Assembly (NCBI RefSeq): GCF_014654675.1
Contig: NZ_BNBC01000001.1
Span: 444,010-508,009 of the forward strand
Length of the DNA: 64,000 nucleotides
Direction of reading: 5' to 3'
DNA from: Streptomyces spiralis
GTDB lineage: Bacteria > Actinomycetota > Actinomycetes > Streptomycetales > Streptomycetaceae
Part shown: positions 1 to 8,490 of the stretch, piece after piece
Numbering within the stretch: the first letter of the stretch is position 1
Layout: every line of letters begins with the position of its first letter
Translations under genes and position numbers: made by a program
The notes under the pieces: model-generated
What the model was told of the DNA's origin: nothing
What the model saw: the letters and a program-made list of their open reading frames with translations, nothing else
Database searches by the model: none

Positions 1-138
1 GCCGCACTGCACGACGAGCGCCACGCTCAGGTGCGCGCCGGGACTCAGCAGGACCAGGCCCGGCAGCAGGACCATGAGCACCAGGGCCCAGACCCCTACC
101 GCAGCCATGCAACGGAATCGACCGTCCCGCACCCGCAT
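1..138 (-). CDS. Partial membrane protein of the exopolysaccharide locus (N-terminus only)
   Basis: A minus-strand reading frame begins with ATG at 138 and runs off the left edge, giving about 46 residues. It opens with a basic stretch (MRVRDGRFR) and continues into a strongly hydrophobic segment (roughly residues 11-33), so it is probably an inner-membrane protein. A GGTGAGG sequence sits just before the ATG. It is divergent from the WcaI-like glycosyltransferase at 278, across a relatively AT-rich 139-bp gap that probably holds promoters for both. In such loci a polymerase/ligase or flippase is common, but the fragment is too short to choose. Coding status is inferred from codon bias and hydrophobicity. 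Confidence 0.5.
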   Translation of the reverse strand, partial: MRVRDGRFRCMAAVGVWALVLMVLLPGLVLLSPGAHLSVALVVQCG

Positions 139-277
139 CCCCTCACCGAAGCACCGGATCAGAATGAATCGAATGAATCATGAGCAATCGAGTTATAGCT
201 CAGTTACCGGGCATATCGATCGCCACCAAAGGGCGTTTCGCGTCAGGAATTGGCAATTTGTGTCGTATTTTATGTGA

Positions 278-1516
278 ATGACCGATGTATTCGAGGGGCG
301 CCGCGTCCTCCTCGTGTCGACCAACTACGCGCCGGAGCGCACGGGAATCGCGCCCTACTCGACCCTGACCGCGGAACACCTGGCCGCCCTCGGCGCCGAC
401 GTCGATGTCCTCACGGGTATGCCGCACTATCCCGAGTGGCGGATCCACAGCGAGTACCAGGGGCGCTGGCGCACGGTGGAGAACCGGAGAGGCGTCCGGG
501 TCCATCGCCGCCGCAGTTTCGTTCCGAGGCGTCAGACGGCACTGTTCAGAGCGGCCTACGAGACCAGCTTCCTGGCGCACGGCTCGATCCGACCGCCGAC
601 CGGTCGGCCGGACGTGGTGATCAGTCAGATGCCGACCCTCGCGGGCGGTGTCATCGGCGGCCGGCTGGCCCGCCGCCACGGGGTGCCGCACGTGGTCGTG
701 GTGCAGGACCTCATGGGCGCGGCGGCGGCGCAGAGCGGGATCGGCGGCGGAGGCCGCGTGGCGTCCCTGGTGGCCGGAGTGGAGGCGCGTGTGCTGCGCG
801 GGGCCGTCCTGACCGGTGTGGTGCACGAGTCGTTCGTCGACCGCGTCACCGCCATGGGCGTGCCGGGGCCGAGGGTCAGGGTGGTGCCCAACTGGGCCCA
901 TGTGCCGTCCCCGACCGGTGACCGCCGGGCGGTACGGGCGCGGCTCGACTGGAGCGACGAGGAGTTCGTCCTGCTGCACGCGGGCAACATGGGGCTCAAA
1001 CAGGGCCTCGAGGTGCTGGTCGAGATGGCCCGGATCGCGGCCCGCGACACCCCGCGCCTGCGGATCGTCCTCATGGGCGACGGCAGTCGCCGGGCGCACC
1101 TGGAGCACCTCGCGGCCGGCCTGCCGAACCTCACGTTCCTCCCGCCCGTGCCCGACGCGGACTTCCCCGACGTTCTGGCCGCGGCGGACGTCCTCGCGGT
1201 CACCCAACGCGCGTCCGTGCTCGACATGAGTCTGCCGTCCAAGCTGACGTCCTACTTCGCCAGCGGGCGACCGGTTGTGGCCTCGGTGGCCGCCGACGGC
1301 GGCACCGCCCAGGAGGTGCGCCGCTCCGCTGCCGGAGTCGTCGTCCCGGCCGAGGATCCGGAGGCGCTGCACGGCACGGTCGCGGGACTGATGCGCGACC
1401 CCGGCGGCTCGGCCGCGCTGGGCGCACGCGGCCCCGCCTATGTCCGGCAACGGCTGAGCCCGGAGGCCGGACTCGGCCGGATCACCGCGATGCTGTCCGA
1501 GGCCCTGGCCCGGTGA
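278..1516 (+). CDS. GT4-family glycosyltransferase, WcaI-like
   Basis: 412 aa. It probably transfers a sugar from a nucleotide donor to a lipid-linked exopolysaccharide intermediate at the cytoplasmic membrane face. The N-terminus (VLLVSTNYAPERTGIAPYS) is the family's acceptor-side Rossmann start, also seen in colanic acid WcaI proteins. A second Rossmann domain begins near residue 220 (VLLHAGNMGLKQGLEVLVE) and the usual donor-site region follows (LPSKLTSYFASGRPVVAS, about residues 315-332). No Shine-Dalgarno is visible. A TATTTT about 7 nt before the ATG suggests a leaderless transcript, and an upstream in-frame ATG is followed at once by a stop. The gene converges on the leftward operon with a 9-nt gap. 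Donor and acceptor are unknown. Confidence 0.85.
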   Translation: MTDVFEGRRVLLVSTNYAPERTGIAPYSTLTAEHLAALGADVDVLTGMPHYPEWRIHSEYQGRWRTVENRRGVRVHRRRSFVPRRQTALFRAAYETSFLAHGSIRPPTGRPDVVISQMPTLAGGVIGGRLARRHGVPHVVVVQDLMGAAAAQSGIGGGGRVASLVAGVEARVLRGAVLTGVVHESFVDRVTAMGVPGPRVRVVPNWAHVPSPTGDRRAVRARLDWSDEEFVLLHAGNMGLKQGLEVLVEMARIAARDTPRLRIVLMGDGSRRAHLEHLAAGLPNLTFLPPVPDADFPDVLAAADVLAVTQRASVLDMSLPSKLTSYFASGRPVVASVAADGGTAQEVRRSAAGVVVPAEDPEALHGTVAGLMRDPGGSAALGARGPAYVRQRLSPEAGLGRITAMLSEALAR

Positions 1517-1525
1517 CGACAGTCC

Positions 1526-2272
1526 TCACAGGCGGCCCGCCGACTCCTCGGCGGGCCGTCGGTACAGTTCCCGGAACCACTTGGCGAGGAACGCCGGCAC
1601 CAGCAGCACATGGGCCGCGAGCAGGGTGACGTACAGCCCGCAGAAGATCTTCTGGTTCCCCAGGAAAAGGAAGGTCAGGCACAGCAGTCCGTAGTCCACG
1701 GGCAGCAGTGCCATCACCCGAACGGCAGAGGACCGGGGCCGGAGGCCGGCGGACACCTCGGACCCCCGCCTCTTGAGCTGGTCCGTCAGGGTCCCCCCGA
1801 AAAACAGCAGGACGGCGGCGAACTGGAAGCCGACCGGGGCGAGCAGCATGACGGTACGCGGCAGTTCGAAGAATCGGTAGAAGGAGATCAGGACCGCCGC
1901 ATGGATACCGAGGAGCTTCGCGCAGTCCACGACATGGTCCATCCACTCCCCGGAAGGGCTGGCCGACCGGGTCAGCCGGGCGAGCTGGCCGTCCGCGGAG
2001 TCGAGCGCGAAGCCGAGAAGCAGAGCCAGGGTGACCCATCGTCCGAGCGCGTAGGAAGGGGGGCACGCGAGGATCGCGGCAATGGCCGCGAAGGTGGCCA
2101 GCGCGCTGACCGCGGTCACGTGGTTGGGGGAAAGACCCATGCGATGCGCCGTGGCCGCCAGCACCCGGCCGACCGGCCGGTTGACGAACCGGGCGTAGAA
2201 GGGAGCTCCGCGGGCCGGTTTCTGCACCTGCGAAAGCTGCCGCAGCGCGCTGGAGAAGTTCACTCGCCGCAC
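1526..2272 (-). CDS. CDP-alcohol phosphatidyltransferase family membrane protein
   Basis: 248 aa. The family swaps CMP on a CDP-alcohol for another alcohol, as in phospholipid head-group or phospho-polyol synthesis, inside the membrane. The diagnostic D-x2-D-G-x2-A-R-x8-G-x3-D-x3-D signature is intact (DSADGQLARLTRSASPSGEW followed by MDHVVD, about residues 91-116). Four or more hydrophobic segments follow the amphipathic N-terminus, as expected for the six-helix fold. It is the last gene of the leftward exopolysaccharide operon, 35 nt after the epimerase stop. Its place here suggests that it makes a lipid anchor or adds a phospho-alcohol decoration to the polymer, which is inference. Substrate cannot be read from sequence. 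Confidence 0.85.
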   Translation of the reverse strand: MRRVNFSSALRQLSQVQKPARGAPFYARFVNRPVGRVLAATAHRMGLSPNHVTAVSALATFAAIAAILACPPSYALGRWVTLALLLGFALDSADGQLARLTRSASPSGEWMDHVVDCAKLLGIHAAVLISFYRFFELPRTVMLLAPVGFQFAAVLLFFGGTLTDQLKRRGSEVSAGLRPRSSAVRVMALLPVDYGLLCLTFLFLGNQKIFCGLYVTLLAAHVLLVPAFLAKWFRELYRRPAEESAGRL

Positions 2273-2307
2273 CTCCTGGCGTGATCAAGTGGAATGATCA
2301 CCTCTGA

Positions 2308-3330
2308 TCAGAGGCGGCCGTCGTCGATCGCCTGGCGCACCCAGGGAATGACCTTGTCGAGGATCTCGTCCAGAGTGGTCGTCGCGGTGAAGCCGAGCAC
2401 GTCCCTGGCCTTGGAGACGTCGGGCGTCCGGCGCTGCACATCGTGCTCGAAGGGGCGGTCGGTCGCGTAACGGAACGGTTCGTCGGGCCCCTTGATCTTG
2501 TGCCAGATCCGCTCCGCGAGCTCCAGGACGCTGGTCGACTCCGGGCTCGCCAGGTTGAAGTCCTCGTTGAATGCGCCGGGATGGAAGATCGCGGCGCAGA
2601 TGCCGCGCGCCAGGTCCCCGCCGTAGGTGAAGTGCCGCACCTGGGCGCCGCTGCCGAGGATGTGCAGCGGGTCCTGGCCCTTCAGCACCTTCTGCACCAG
2701 GTCCGGAACGACGTGCGACATGCTGATCTTGAGGTCGCCCGAACGCTCCTCGCTCTGCCCGACGGTCCGTTCCTCCCCCACGTCCACGCAGTTGAAGGGC
2801 CGCACGATGGTGAAGGGAAGGCCGTACTGGTCGTGGGCCGCCCTGGCGAAGTACTCCACCGCCAGCTTCTGGAAGCCGTAGGAGGACGAGGGTGCGGGGA
2901 TACGACGCTCGTCGCCCTCGCGGGACGGCCAGAAGCCGGTGTTCTCGTACACCATCGAGGAGCTCAGGTACGTCACCTTCTGCAGCGGTCCGTCGCCGTG
3001 GACGCGGATCGCCGCATCGCACGCGGCGGCGGTGATCCGTTCGTTGGTGGCCAGGAGGTCGTAGGCGTAGGTGTGGAAATAAGAGATTCCGCCGATCATG
3101 GCGGCCCCGGCGACGAAGTGGTCGCAGTCGGCGAGCAGGTCCGCCAGCAGGTCCGTGTCGCGGGCGTCTCCCTCGACCAGTCGGTAGCTCGGATCGTCCA
3201 CCGTGCTGCGGCGGCCCTCGCCGTACTTGGAGAAGTTGTCCAGACCCACCACGGTGTGCCCCTGGTGAAGCAGCTCCCTGACGAGGTAACTGCCGATCAG
3301 ACCGGACGCGCCGGTGACGAGAACCTTCAC
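2308..3330 (-). CDS. NAD-dependent sugar epimerase/dehydratase (extended SDR)
   Basis: 340 aa from GTG at 3330, chosen because the Rossmann strand and glycine motif (VKVLVTGASGLIGSYLV) begin there and an AAAGG lies about 8 nt upstream. The upstream open frame has no family similarity. Catalytic features of UDP-sugar epimerases are present: SSSMVYENTG around residues 120-130 and the YGFQK form of the YxxxK motif. A C-terminal substrate-binding half follows. It probably epimerises or dehydrates a nucleotide sugar for the neighbouring glycosyltransferases, working with the UDP-sugar dehydrogenase upstream. Exact substrate (UDP-glucose, UDP-glucuronate or an N-acetyl sugar) is unresolved. Confidence 0.85.
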   Translation of the reverse strand: MKVLVTGASGLIGSYLVRELLHQGHTVVGLDNFSKYGEGRRSTVDDPSYRLVEGDARDTDLLADLLADCDHFVAGAAMIGGISYFHTYAYDLLATNERITAAACDAAIRVHGDGPLQKVTYLSSSMVYENTGFWPSREGDERRIPAPSSSYGFQKLAVEYFARAAHDQYGLPFTIVRPFNCVDVGEERTVGQSEERSGDLKISMSHVVPDLVQKVLKGQDPLHILGSGAQVRHFTYGGDLARGICAAIFHPGAFNEDFNLASPESTSVLELAERIWHKIKGPDEPFRYATDRPFEHDVQRRTPDVSKARDVLGFTATTTLDEILDKVIPWVRQAIDDGRL

Positions 3331-3403
3331 AGGAGACCTTTCTGGTGCGGGTTGCGTGCCCGGTTCCTCGGGCCGGATGGCACAAGCCTTGTCCTGCTGC
3401 CGA

Positions 3404-4630
3404 TCAGACCCGGACGCCTCTGCCGGTGATTCCCCAGAGGTCCACGACCGGTTTATCCGTGACCAGATCCCGGTATTCCGGGTGCGGCGTGGCGACGACC
3501 AGCAGATCGGCCCGACGCATGACATCGCCCAATTCAAGGAAACGCGGATCGCTGATGTACGGGTCGGTGCACAGTGTTTCCCTCGCCTTGGCCGTCAGAA
3601 TTCTGCGCAACTTGAACGACAGGCTTTCGCGCACATCGTCACTGCCCGCCTTGAATCCCATGCCGAGCACGCCCACTCGCGTGTCCGCCAGCGGGAACCT
3701 GCGCTCCAGCCGGGACACGAGGTAGAGCGGCAGTCCCTCGTTGATGAGCATCGCCGCGTGCCCCAGCACGAAGTTGTTGCCGGTGAACGCGGCCAGCTGC
3801 AAGGTGTCCTTGAGCAGGCAGGGGCCGGCCGCGAATCCCGCTCCCGGCATGTCGGCGGCACGCGGATACTCGTAGGTGATCGCCTGGCGGATGCGCTCGA
3901 AGTCGAGCCCGAAGTCGTTCGCCATCATCCAGAACTGGTTGACCGTCGCGAACTTGACGTAGCGCCAGGTGTTGGCGAAGAGCTTGGCGAGCTCCGCCTC
4001 CTCCGGCTCGGTGCGGACGATCTTGTCGGTGAGGGTGCGGAAGAACTTCTCGGCCCGGTCCCCCGCCTGCTGTGACCGGGCCGCCACCAGCTGCGGCAGC
4101 TCGAACAGTTCGGTCATGGCCGCGCCCTCGGCGATGCGCTCCGGGCAGAAGGCCACGTCCACCGTCTTGCCGAGCCGCTCCAGCAGCCGCTCGGTCAGCG
4201 CGGTGACTCCGGGGTGCACCGTGCTTCGGAGCATGACCAGCTGTCCGTCCCTCAGATGCTCCGCGCAGCGCTCCAGCGCCCGGGGGACCGCTCCGAGATC
4301 CGGGTTGAGATGCTCGTCCACCGGCGTGCCCACCACCACGATCAGGTTCTCCGTGGTGGCGACGCTCGCACCGTCGGTCGTGGCGCGCAGCAGACCGTCG
4401 GACACGCTCCGGCGCAGCGGTTCGGCGGCCCCTGCCTCCTGGAACGGAAGCTCTCCCCGGTTGACCGTGTCGACGGCCGCGGTGTCGATGTCGTAGAGCG
4501 TGACCGACAGCATTCCACGCGCGGCGAGGGCGATCCCCAACGGGAGGCCAACGCGCCCGCAACCGCCGATGATGACCACATCCGCGGCAGGCGCCGAGCT
4601 CCCCGCGCCGCCACACAACTGCTGGTTCAT
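3404..4630 (-). CDS. UDP/GDP-sugar dehydrogenase (UDP-glucose/UDP-ManNAc dehydrogenase family)
   Basis: 408 aa. The family oxidises C6 of a nucleotide sugar to the carboxylate using two NAD+, giving a uronic acid for the polymer. Seen in sequence: an N-terminal NAD-binding motif (VVIIGGCGRVGLPLG), the VVGTPVDEH loop, the helix with FANTWRYVKFATVNQF, and the catalytic cysteine in GPCLLKDT (about residue 267). GPCLxKDT resembles the UDP-N-acetylmannosamine branch more than the classical GGxCLPKD of UDP-glucose dehydrogenase, so an N-acetyl sugar substrate is plausible. A C-terminal UDP-binding domain follows. It sits between a glycosyltransferase and the epimerase in the leftward operon. Confidence 0.87.
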   Translation of the reverse strand: MNQQLCGGAGSSAPAADVVIIGGCGRVGLPLGIALAARGMLSVTLYDIDTAAVDTVNRGELPFQEAGAAEPLRRSVSDGLLRATTDGASVATTENLIVVVGTPVDEHLNPDLGAVPRALERCAEHLRDGQLVMLRSTVHPGVTALTERLLERLGKTVDVAFCPERIAEGAAMTELFELPQLVAARSQQAGDRAEKFFRTLTDKIVRTEPEEAELAKLFANTWRYVKFATVNQFWMMANDFGLDFERIRQAITYEYPRAADMPGAGFAAGPCLLKDTLQLAAFTGNNFVLGHAAMLINEGLPLYLVSRLERRFPLADTRVGVLGMGFKAGSDDVRESLSFKLRRILTAKARETLCTDPYISDPRFLELGDVMRRADLLVVATPHPEYRDLVTDKPVVDLWGITGRGVRV

Positions 4631-4745
4631 TCCTGGAACTCATCTCCGTCGTGCGGGCCACCTTCGGCGGGCGGACAACGATGCGTGAAAACCGTACAAG
4701 GCTTTTTCTGAAAAGAATGATTCGGCAACAGGCCGCTCGGCAGAG

Positions 4746-5879
4746 TTACTCCGTACAGCCGATATGACACAGACGCCGGTAGATCTCCTCCAGCCGGTCC
4801 GTGACGGCGTGGATGGAAAAGGTCTCCTCGACGGCGCGACGCCCCGCACTCACCAGGGCGTGGCGCCGCTCGTCGTCCGCCAGCAGCCCGCACACCGCGT
4901 CGGCCAGCTCGCTCGGACTGCCGTCGGTGACCACCGCCGCGCCCCGGCGGGCCAGGTCGTCGGCGATGGCGCAGCCGTCGGTGCACACCACCGGAGTGCC
5001 GGCGGACATGGCTTCGATCACGGTCATCCCGAACGGCTCGTCGACGCTCGGCAGCACATAGACGGCCGCCTTCGCGTAGGCCCGTACGGCCTCGGCATGG
5101 TCCAGCGCCCCGCCGTAGGAGACGATGTCCGTGAGCCCGTGGGAGGCGATGAGCCGGCGCACTGCGGGCAGCGACCCCTCGTCCGCCCCGTAGAGGGTGA
5201 ACCGCGCGTCGAGCACTCTCCGGTGGACCAGCGCGGCCATCTCCACGAACGACTCGGGGCGCTTGCGCGGGTGGAGTCGGGCCAGGAACAGCACCTCCCG
5301 GTCGCGGTGCCAGTGTCCCTCGGCACCGTCCCTGTCCGGCCGTACACCGTTGGGCAGGGTCAGCAGCGACGGGCCGCCGGGGCCGATGACCTGGGCCAGG
5401 GCGAGCCGCTCCCGCTCGGTGAGAACCAGGCAGCCGCGCGCCCGGCGCAGAAGCGGCACGTAGACGCGGTCGAAGAGTCGCACGAGGGCAGCGCGACGGG
5501 GCTCCACCATGCCGTGCGTCTGCGCCAGGAACCTCTTGCGCCGCAGGGCGGCGACGGCGAGCGCGGCCAGGGAGACGAGGTCGCGCCCCGCATGGATGTG
5601 CACCACATCGGCCTGGCCCATGGAGCGCCACAGATCCCTGACGAGCAGCGGGTGCATGATTCCGGTGAAGCGCCCTGGAAGCAGGGAGCGGGCGGGGCGC
5701 GTCCGCAGCGCCACGGCGCCGATGCGGGCCGGTGCGGGCGACCTGCCCTGCCACAGGGACACGAGCGTGGCCTCGTGGCCACGCGCGGCGCACTCCTCGA
5801 GCTGCCCGGTGGCCACGCTCGTGGGACCGCCGTAGGCGCCGTCGTCGCTGACGAGCGTCACCACATGGACGAGTCTCAT
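4746..5879 (-). CDS. GT4-family glycosyltransferase
   Basis: 377 aa. ATG at 5879 overlaps the stop of the upstream acyltransferase in an ATGA arrangement, indicating translational coupling and fixing the start. A much longer open frame continues upstream but is out of frame with the acyltransferase and is a shadow. The N-terminus MRLVHVVTLVSDDGAYGGPT is the acceptor-side start. The C-terminal Rossmann domain holds VLFLARLHPRKRPESFVEMA and the donor-site signature PSVDEPFGMTVIEAMSAGTP (EPFGMTVIEA, the E-x7-E motif). It should add a sugar to the lipid-linked repeat unit. A 115-nt gap follows before the dehydrogenase. Confidence 0.88.
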   Translation of the reverse strand: MRLVHVVTLVSDDGAYGGPTSVATGQLEECAARGHEATLVSLWQGRSPAPARIGAVALRTRPARSLLPGRFTGIMHPLLVRDLWRSMGQADVVHIHAGRDLVSLAALAVAALRRKRFLAQTHGMVEPRRAALVRLFDRVYVPLLRRARGCLVLTERERLALAQVIGPGGPSLLTLPNGVRPDRDGAEGHWHRDREVLFLARLHPRKRPESFVEMAALVHRRVLDARFTLYGADEGSLPAVRRLIASHGLTDIVSYGGALDHAEAVRAYAKAAVYVLPSVDEPFGMTVIEAMSAGTPVVCTDGCAIADDLARRGAAVVTDGSPSELADAVCGLLADDERRHALVSAGRRAVEETFSIHAVTDRLEEIYRRLCHIGCTE

Positions 5880-6397
5880 GCCGGGGCCCCCGTCGTGACG
5901 ACGGCGCCGGGACCCACGTCGTGGTGGGCCACCGCCGAGGCGCCGACCACCCCACTGCGGCCCACCGTGACTCCACGCAGAACAACGGCCCGCGCCGCGA
6001 CCCAGGATCCCGGTTCCAGGCGGATGGGGCCGTTGTCGAACTCGAAGGTCGAACTGTGCCGTTGATGACTTCCCGTGCACAACAGGGCGTCCTGGGAGAC
6101 GCACACATTGCTGCCGATCGTGATCTGCTCCAGGTTCAGCAGCCAGGCGCCCTCGCCGATCCATACGTCGTCGCCGATGTCCAGCCGCCACGGCCAGTGC
6201 ACCCGCACCCGCTGGCGGATCAGTACGCGTCGCCCGATGCGGGCCCCGAAGGCCCGCAGCACGGCGGGGCGCCAGCGGGTCGGGAACCACCATTTGACGA
6301 AGACGAGATTGAGGACGGCGAACCAGGCGGCCTGAACGAGCAGGGGGCGCCCCTTGTCGTAACCTGCTCCGGTGAAACCCCGTAGGTGACGGTCCAT
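5876..6397 (-). CDS. Left-handed beta-helix acyltransferase, WcaF-like
   Basis: 173 aa. Hexapeptide-repeat O-acetyltransferases of the WcaF/NodL type move acetyl from acetyl-CoA to a sugar hydroxyl. The repeats are visible from about residue 50: ARIGRRVLIRQRVRVHW, IGDDVWIGEGAWLLN, ITIGSNVCVSQDALLCTG, then RGVTVGRSGVVGASAVAHHD. The catalytic-type histidine lies in TGSHQRHSSTFEF. The N-terminus is hydrophobic (LLVQAAWFAVLNLVFVKWWFP), matching the family's membrane-associated helix. It overlaps the next glycosyltransferase by 4 nt. It probably acetylates the exopolysaccharide. Confidence 0.85.
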   Translation of the reverse strand: MDRHLRGFTGAGYDKGRPLLVQAAWFAVLNLVFVKWWFPTRWRPAVLRAFGARIGRRVLIRQRVRVHWPWRLDIGDDVWIGEGAWLLNLEQITIGSNVCVSQDALLCTGSHQRHSSTFEFDNGPIRLEPGSWVAARAVVLRGVTVGRSGVVGASAVAHHDVGPGAVVTTGAPA

Positions 6398-6481
6398 CGC
6401 GATGGTTCTCCTGAGGTCGAGCGTGTGATCCCGCTGCGAGTTCCTGGCGGGCGGGTATGTCCGGTCGTCGGCGTACGGGCG

Positions 6482-7954
6482 TCAGTAGGCGCCGCGCCCG
6501 TCCAGCACGGCGCGGACGGTGCGGGCCATGACCGCCATGTCCCATGACCAGGACCAGTTGTCGACGTACCTCAGGTCGAGCGAGACGGTCTCGGGCCAGG
6601 TCAGGTCCGACCGTCCGCTCACCTGCCAGAGCCCTGTGAGGCCTGGTTTGACGCTCAGCCGGCGCATCTCCACCTGGTCGTAGCGGGCGACTTCCTCGGG
6701 AAGCGGCGGGCGGGGGCCCACCAGCGACATGTGACCGAGCAGGACATTGACCAGCTGGGGCAGCTCGTCCAGCGAGTAGCGGCGGAGGAACCGGCCGACC
6801 GGCGTGACTCGTGGGTCCCGGCGGAGCTTGAACATGTGGCCGTCGTTCTCGTTCGCCGCCGCCAAGTCGCCCTTCATACGGTCCGCGTCGACCACCATGG
6901 TCCTGAACTTCCACAGGGGGAAATGCGTGTTGTACCGCCCGACACGCGTCTGGCGGTAGATGACCGGTCCCGGCGAGCCCAGGCGCACGGCGAGCGCCAG
7001 AAGCGCGAACAGCGGAGCCAGCACGACCAGGAGCAGAAACGCGCCCAGCCGGTCCGTGGCGTCCTTGAGAAGCGTCGGCAGGCCGTGCCGGGTAGGCGGT
7101 GAGATGTGCAGCAGGGTGAGCCCGGCCGCCGAAGTGAGCCGGATCCTGCGCCGGGCCACCTCGATGATGCCCGGCAGGACCATCAACGGGCGGCCCTCGT
7201 CGTGCAGGGCCCAGGACAGCCGCCGAAGCCGGCCCCCGGACATGTGCCGGCCGGGGGCCACGAAGACCAGGTCGGCACCGAGCGCCTCGGCCGCCTCCCG
7301 TACGGACGAGGCGTCCTCCTCGAAGTCGGCCGGCTCCTGCACCCGGAGCCTGCCACAGACCCGTACGCCGGAGAGCACCTCTCCCTCGCCCACGACACAG
7401 GCTCCGACCGCCACATAGCCGTGATCGGTCCGCTCGGCGAGCTGTCCGACCACCGCGTCCACCGCCCCTGCCTCACCGATGACGAAGACGCGCCGCAGCG
7501 CCCACGCGTCGCGACGCGCGGCCAGCACACTGCGGTGCACCGCCTTGCGGCAAACCAGAGTGGCCACGAGCGACGGGCCCAGCGCGGCGAGCGGTACGCC
7601 GGGCGCACCCTCGAGGCCGGAGACGGTACGCAGCACGGCCAGCGAGCCGAGCAGCAGCAACCAGTCCCGCACGATCGGTCCGACCGGTGCGCCTTCGTCC
7701 CATGCCGACTGCGCGTACCGCCTGTCGGCGAGGCCCACGAGCAGCCAGACCACACTGATCACCATCGCCTGCCGCAGCGGGTGTGGTTCCCCGATCGCCG
7801 AGAGCGTCGCCGACGTCGGCAGCGCCACTGCGGCGGCATCCGCACAGAACGCGACCGCCGCGTACCACCCGAACCTCGGGCCCGTGCGCGAGGGCGGTCG
7901 ATACGCCGTGGAATATGGCCTCTGCCATGACGCCGCACTGGTGGACTGCCGCAT
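6482..7954 (-). CDS. Exopolysaccharide polyprenyl glycosylphosphotransferase (priming sugar transferase)
   Basis: 490 aa. It should transfer a hexose-1-phosphate to undecaprenyl phosphate and so start repeat-unit assembly at the membrane. The start at 7954 is chosen for GGGGAG 6 nt upstream; an ATG 15 codons earlier has no ribosome site. Layout: four N-terminal membrane segments, a CoA-binding-like cytoplasmic middle domain (RRVFVIGEAGAVDAVV), a fifth membrane segment (LGAFLLLVVLAPLFALLALA), then the catalytic WbaP domain with KFRTMVVDAD, LDELPQLVNVLLG, SLVGPRPPLPEE and KPGLTGLWQVSGRSDL. It is the first gene of the leftward operon; the 536-nt upstream gap holds its promoter. Confidence 0.9.
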   Translation of the reverse strand: MRQSTSAASWQRPYSTAYRPPSRTGPRFGWYAAVAFCADAAAVALPTSATLSAIGEPHPLRQAMVISVVWLLVGLADRRYAQSAWDEGAPVGPIVRDWLLLLGSLAVLRTVSGLEGAPGVPLAALGPSLVATLVCRKAVHRSVLAARRDAWALRRVFVIGEAGAVDAVVGQLAERTDHGYVAVGACVVGEGEVLSGVRVCGRLRVQEPADFEEDASSVREAAEALGADLVFVAPGRHMSGGRLRRLSWALHDEGRPLMVLPGIIEVARRRIRLTSAAGLTLLHISPPTRHGLPTLLKDATDRLGAFLLLVVLAPLFALLALAVRLGSPGPVIYRQTRVGRYNTHFPLWKFRTMVVDADRMKGDLAAANENDGHMFKLRRDPRVTPVGRFLRRYSLDELPQLVNVLLGHMSLVGPRPPLPEEVARYDQVEMRRLSVKPGLTGLWQVSGRSDLTWPETVSLDLRYVDNWSWSWDMAVMARTVRAVLDGRGAY

Positions 7955-8490
7955 GGTTCTCCCCTGAGACCCCGTACGAAGCGCAGGGCGCGGCCGCAAC
8001 GGCAGCAGACGGAAGCCGGGGCACGCACCTCATGCGATGGTGATATCAACCATTACACGGCTATGTCCTATATTCCGGATTTGCCGCCATGCAACGCCTG
8101 CGCTGCGACCGGCGAAGGAGTGACGGGGTGGGCGCGAGCGGCGTCGGACGGGATGAAGGAGGGGTCGTCCGGAGGTGGCGCGGGCGCGGCGACGGCGCCT
8201 CCAACTAGCTGCCTCGAGCGACTATTACCCGTCCACCAGCACGGAAACAGCCGCCTTCACGGGAGGCCGGAACGGTCCTCTTCACCTTTCCGGCCGCATT
8301 TGCAATCCGAACGGCGTAGGAAAAGGAGTCGTAAAACGCGATTGCGGGCCAGTCATGTAAATGTCGTGACGTCCAGCGGCGCAGGGATGTTCCCAACTCG
8401 AATGCCCGAAGGAAAAGGCGCGAGCGGCCGCGAGGGCGTGATCCGGTACCCGAGGTCTGGTACCCCCAGAAACAAGGAGGACTGCTCGTA
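7955..8490. promoter_or_regulatory. Divergent promoter region between the EPS operon and a secreted-protein gene
   Basis: This 536-bp stretch has no credible gene; the open frames lack codon bias. It must carry promoters for the leftward operon and the rightward gene at 8491. The part around 8037-8085 is unusually AT-rich and contains the interrupted palindrome ATGGT-N7-ACCAT (8037-8053), a possible operator. A strong AAGGAGG ends the region 10 nt before the ATG at 8491. Confidence 0.4.

Noticed and set aside
4746..6914. 722-aa minus-strand frame
   Set aside because: Only its last 377 codons are a glycosyltransferase; the rest overlaps the acyltransferase and sugar transferase genes out of frame.
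8063..8490. 142-aa frame upstream of the secreted protein
   Set aside because: Poor codon bias, no ribosome site, and runs into the ribosome site of the real gene.
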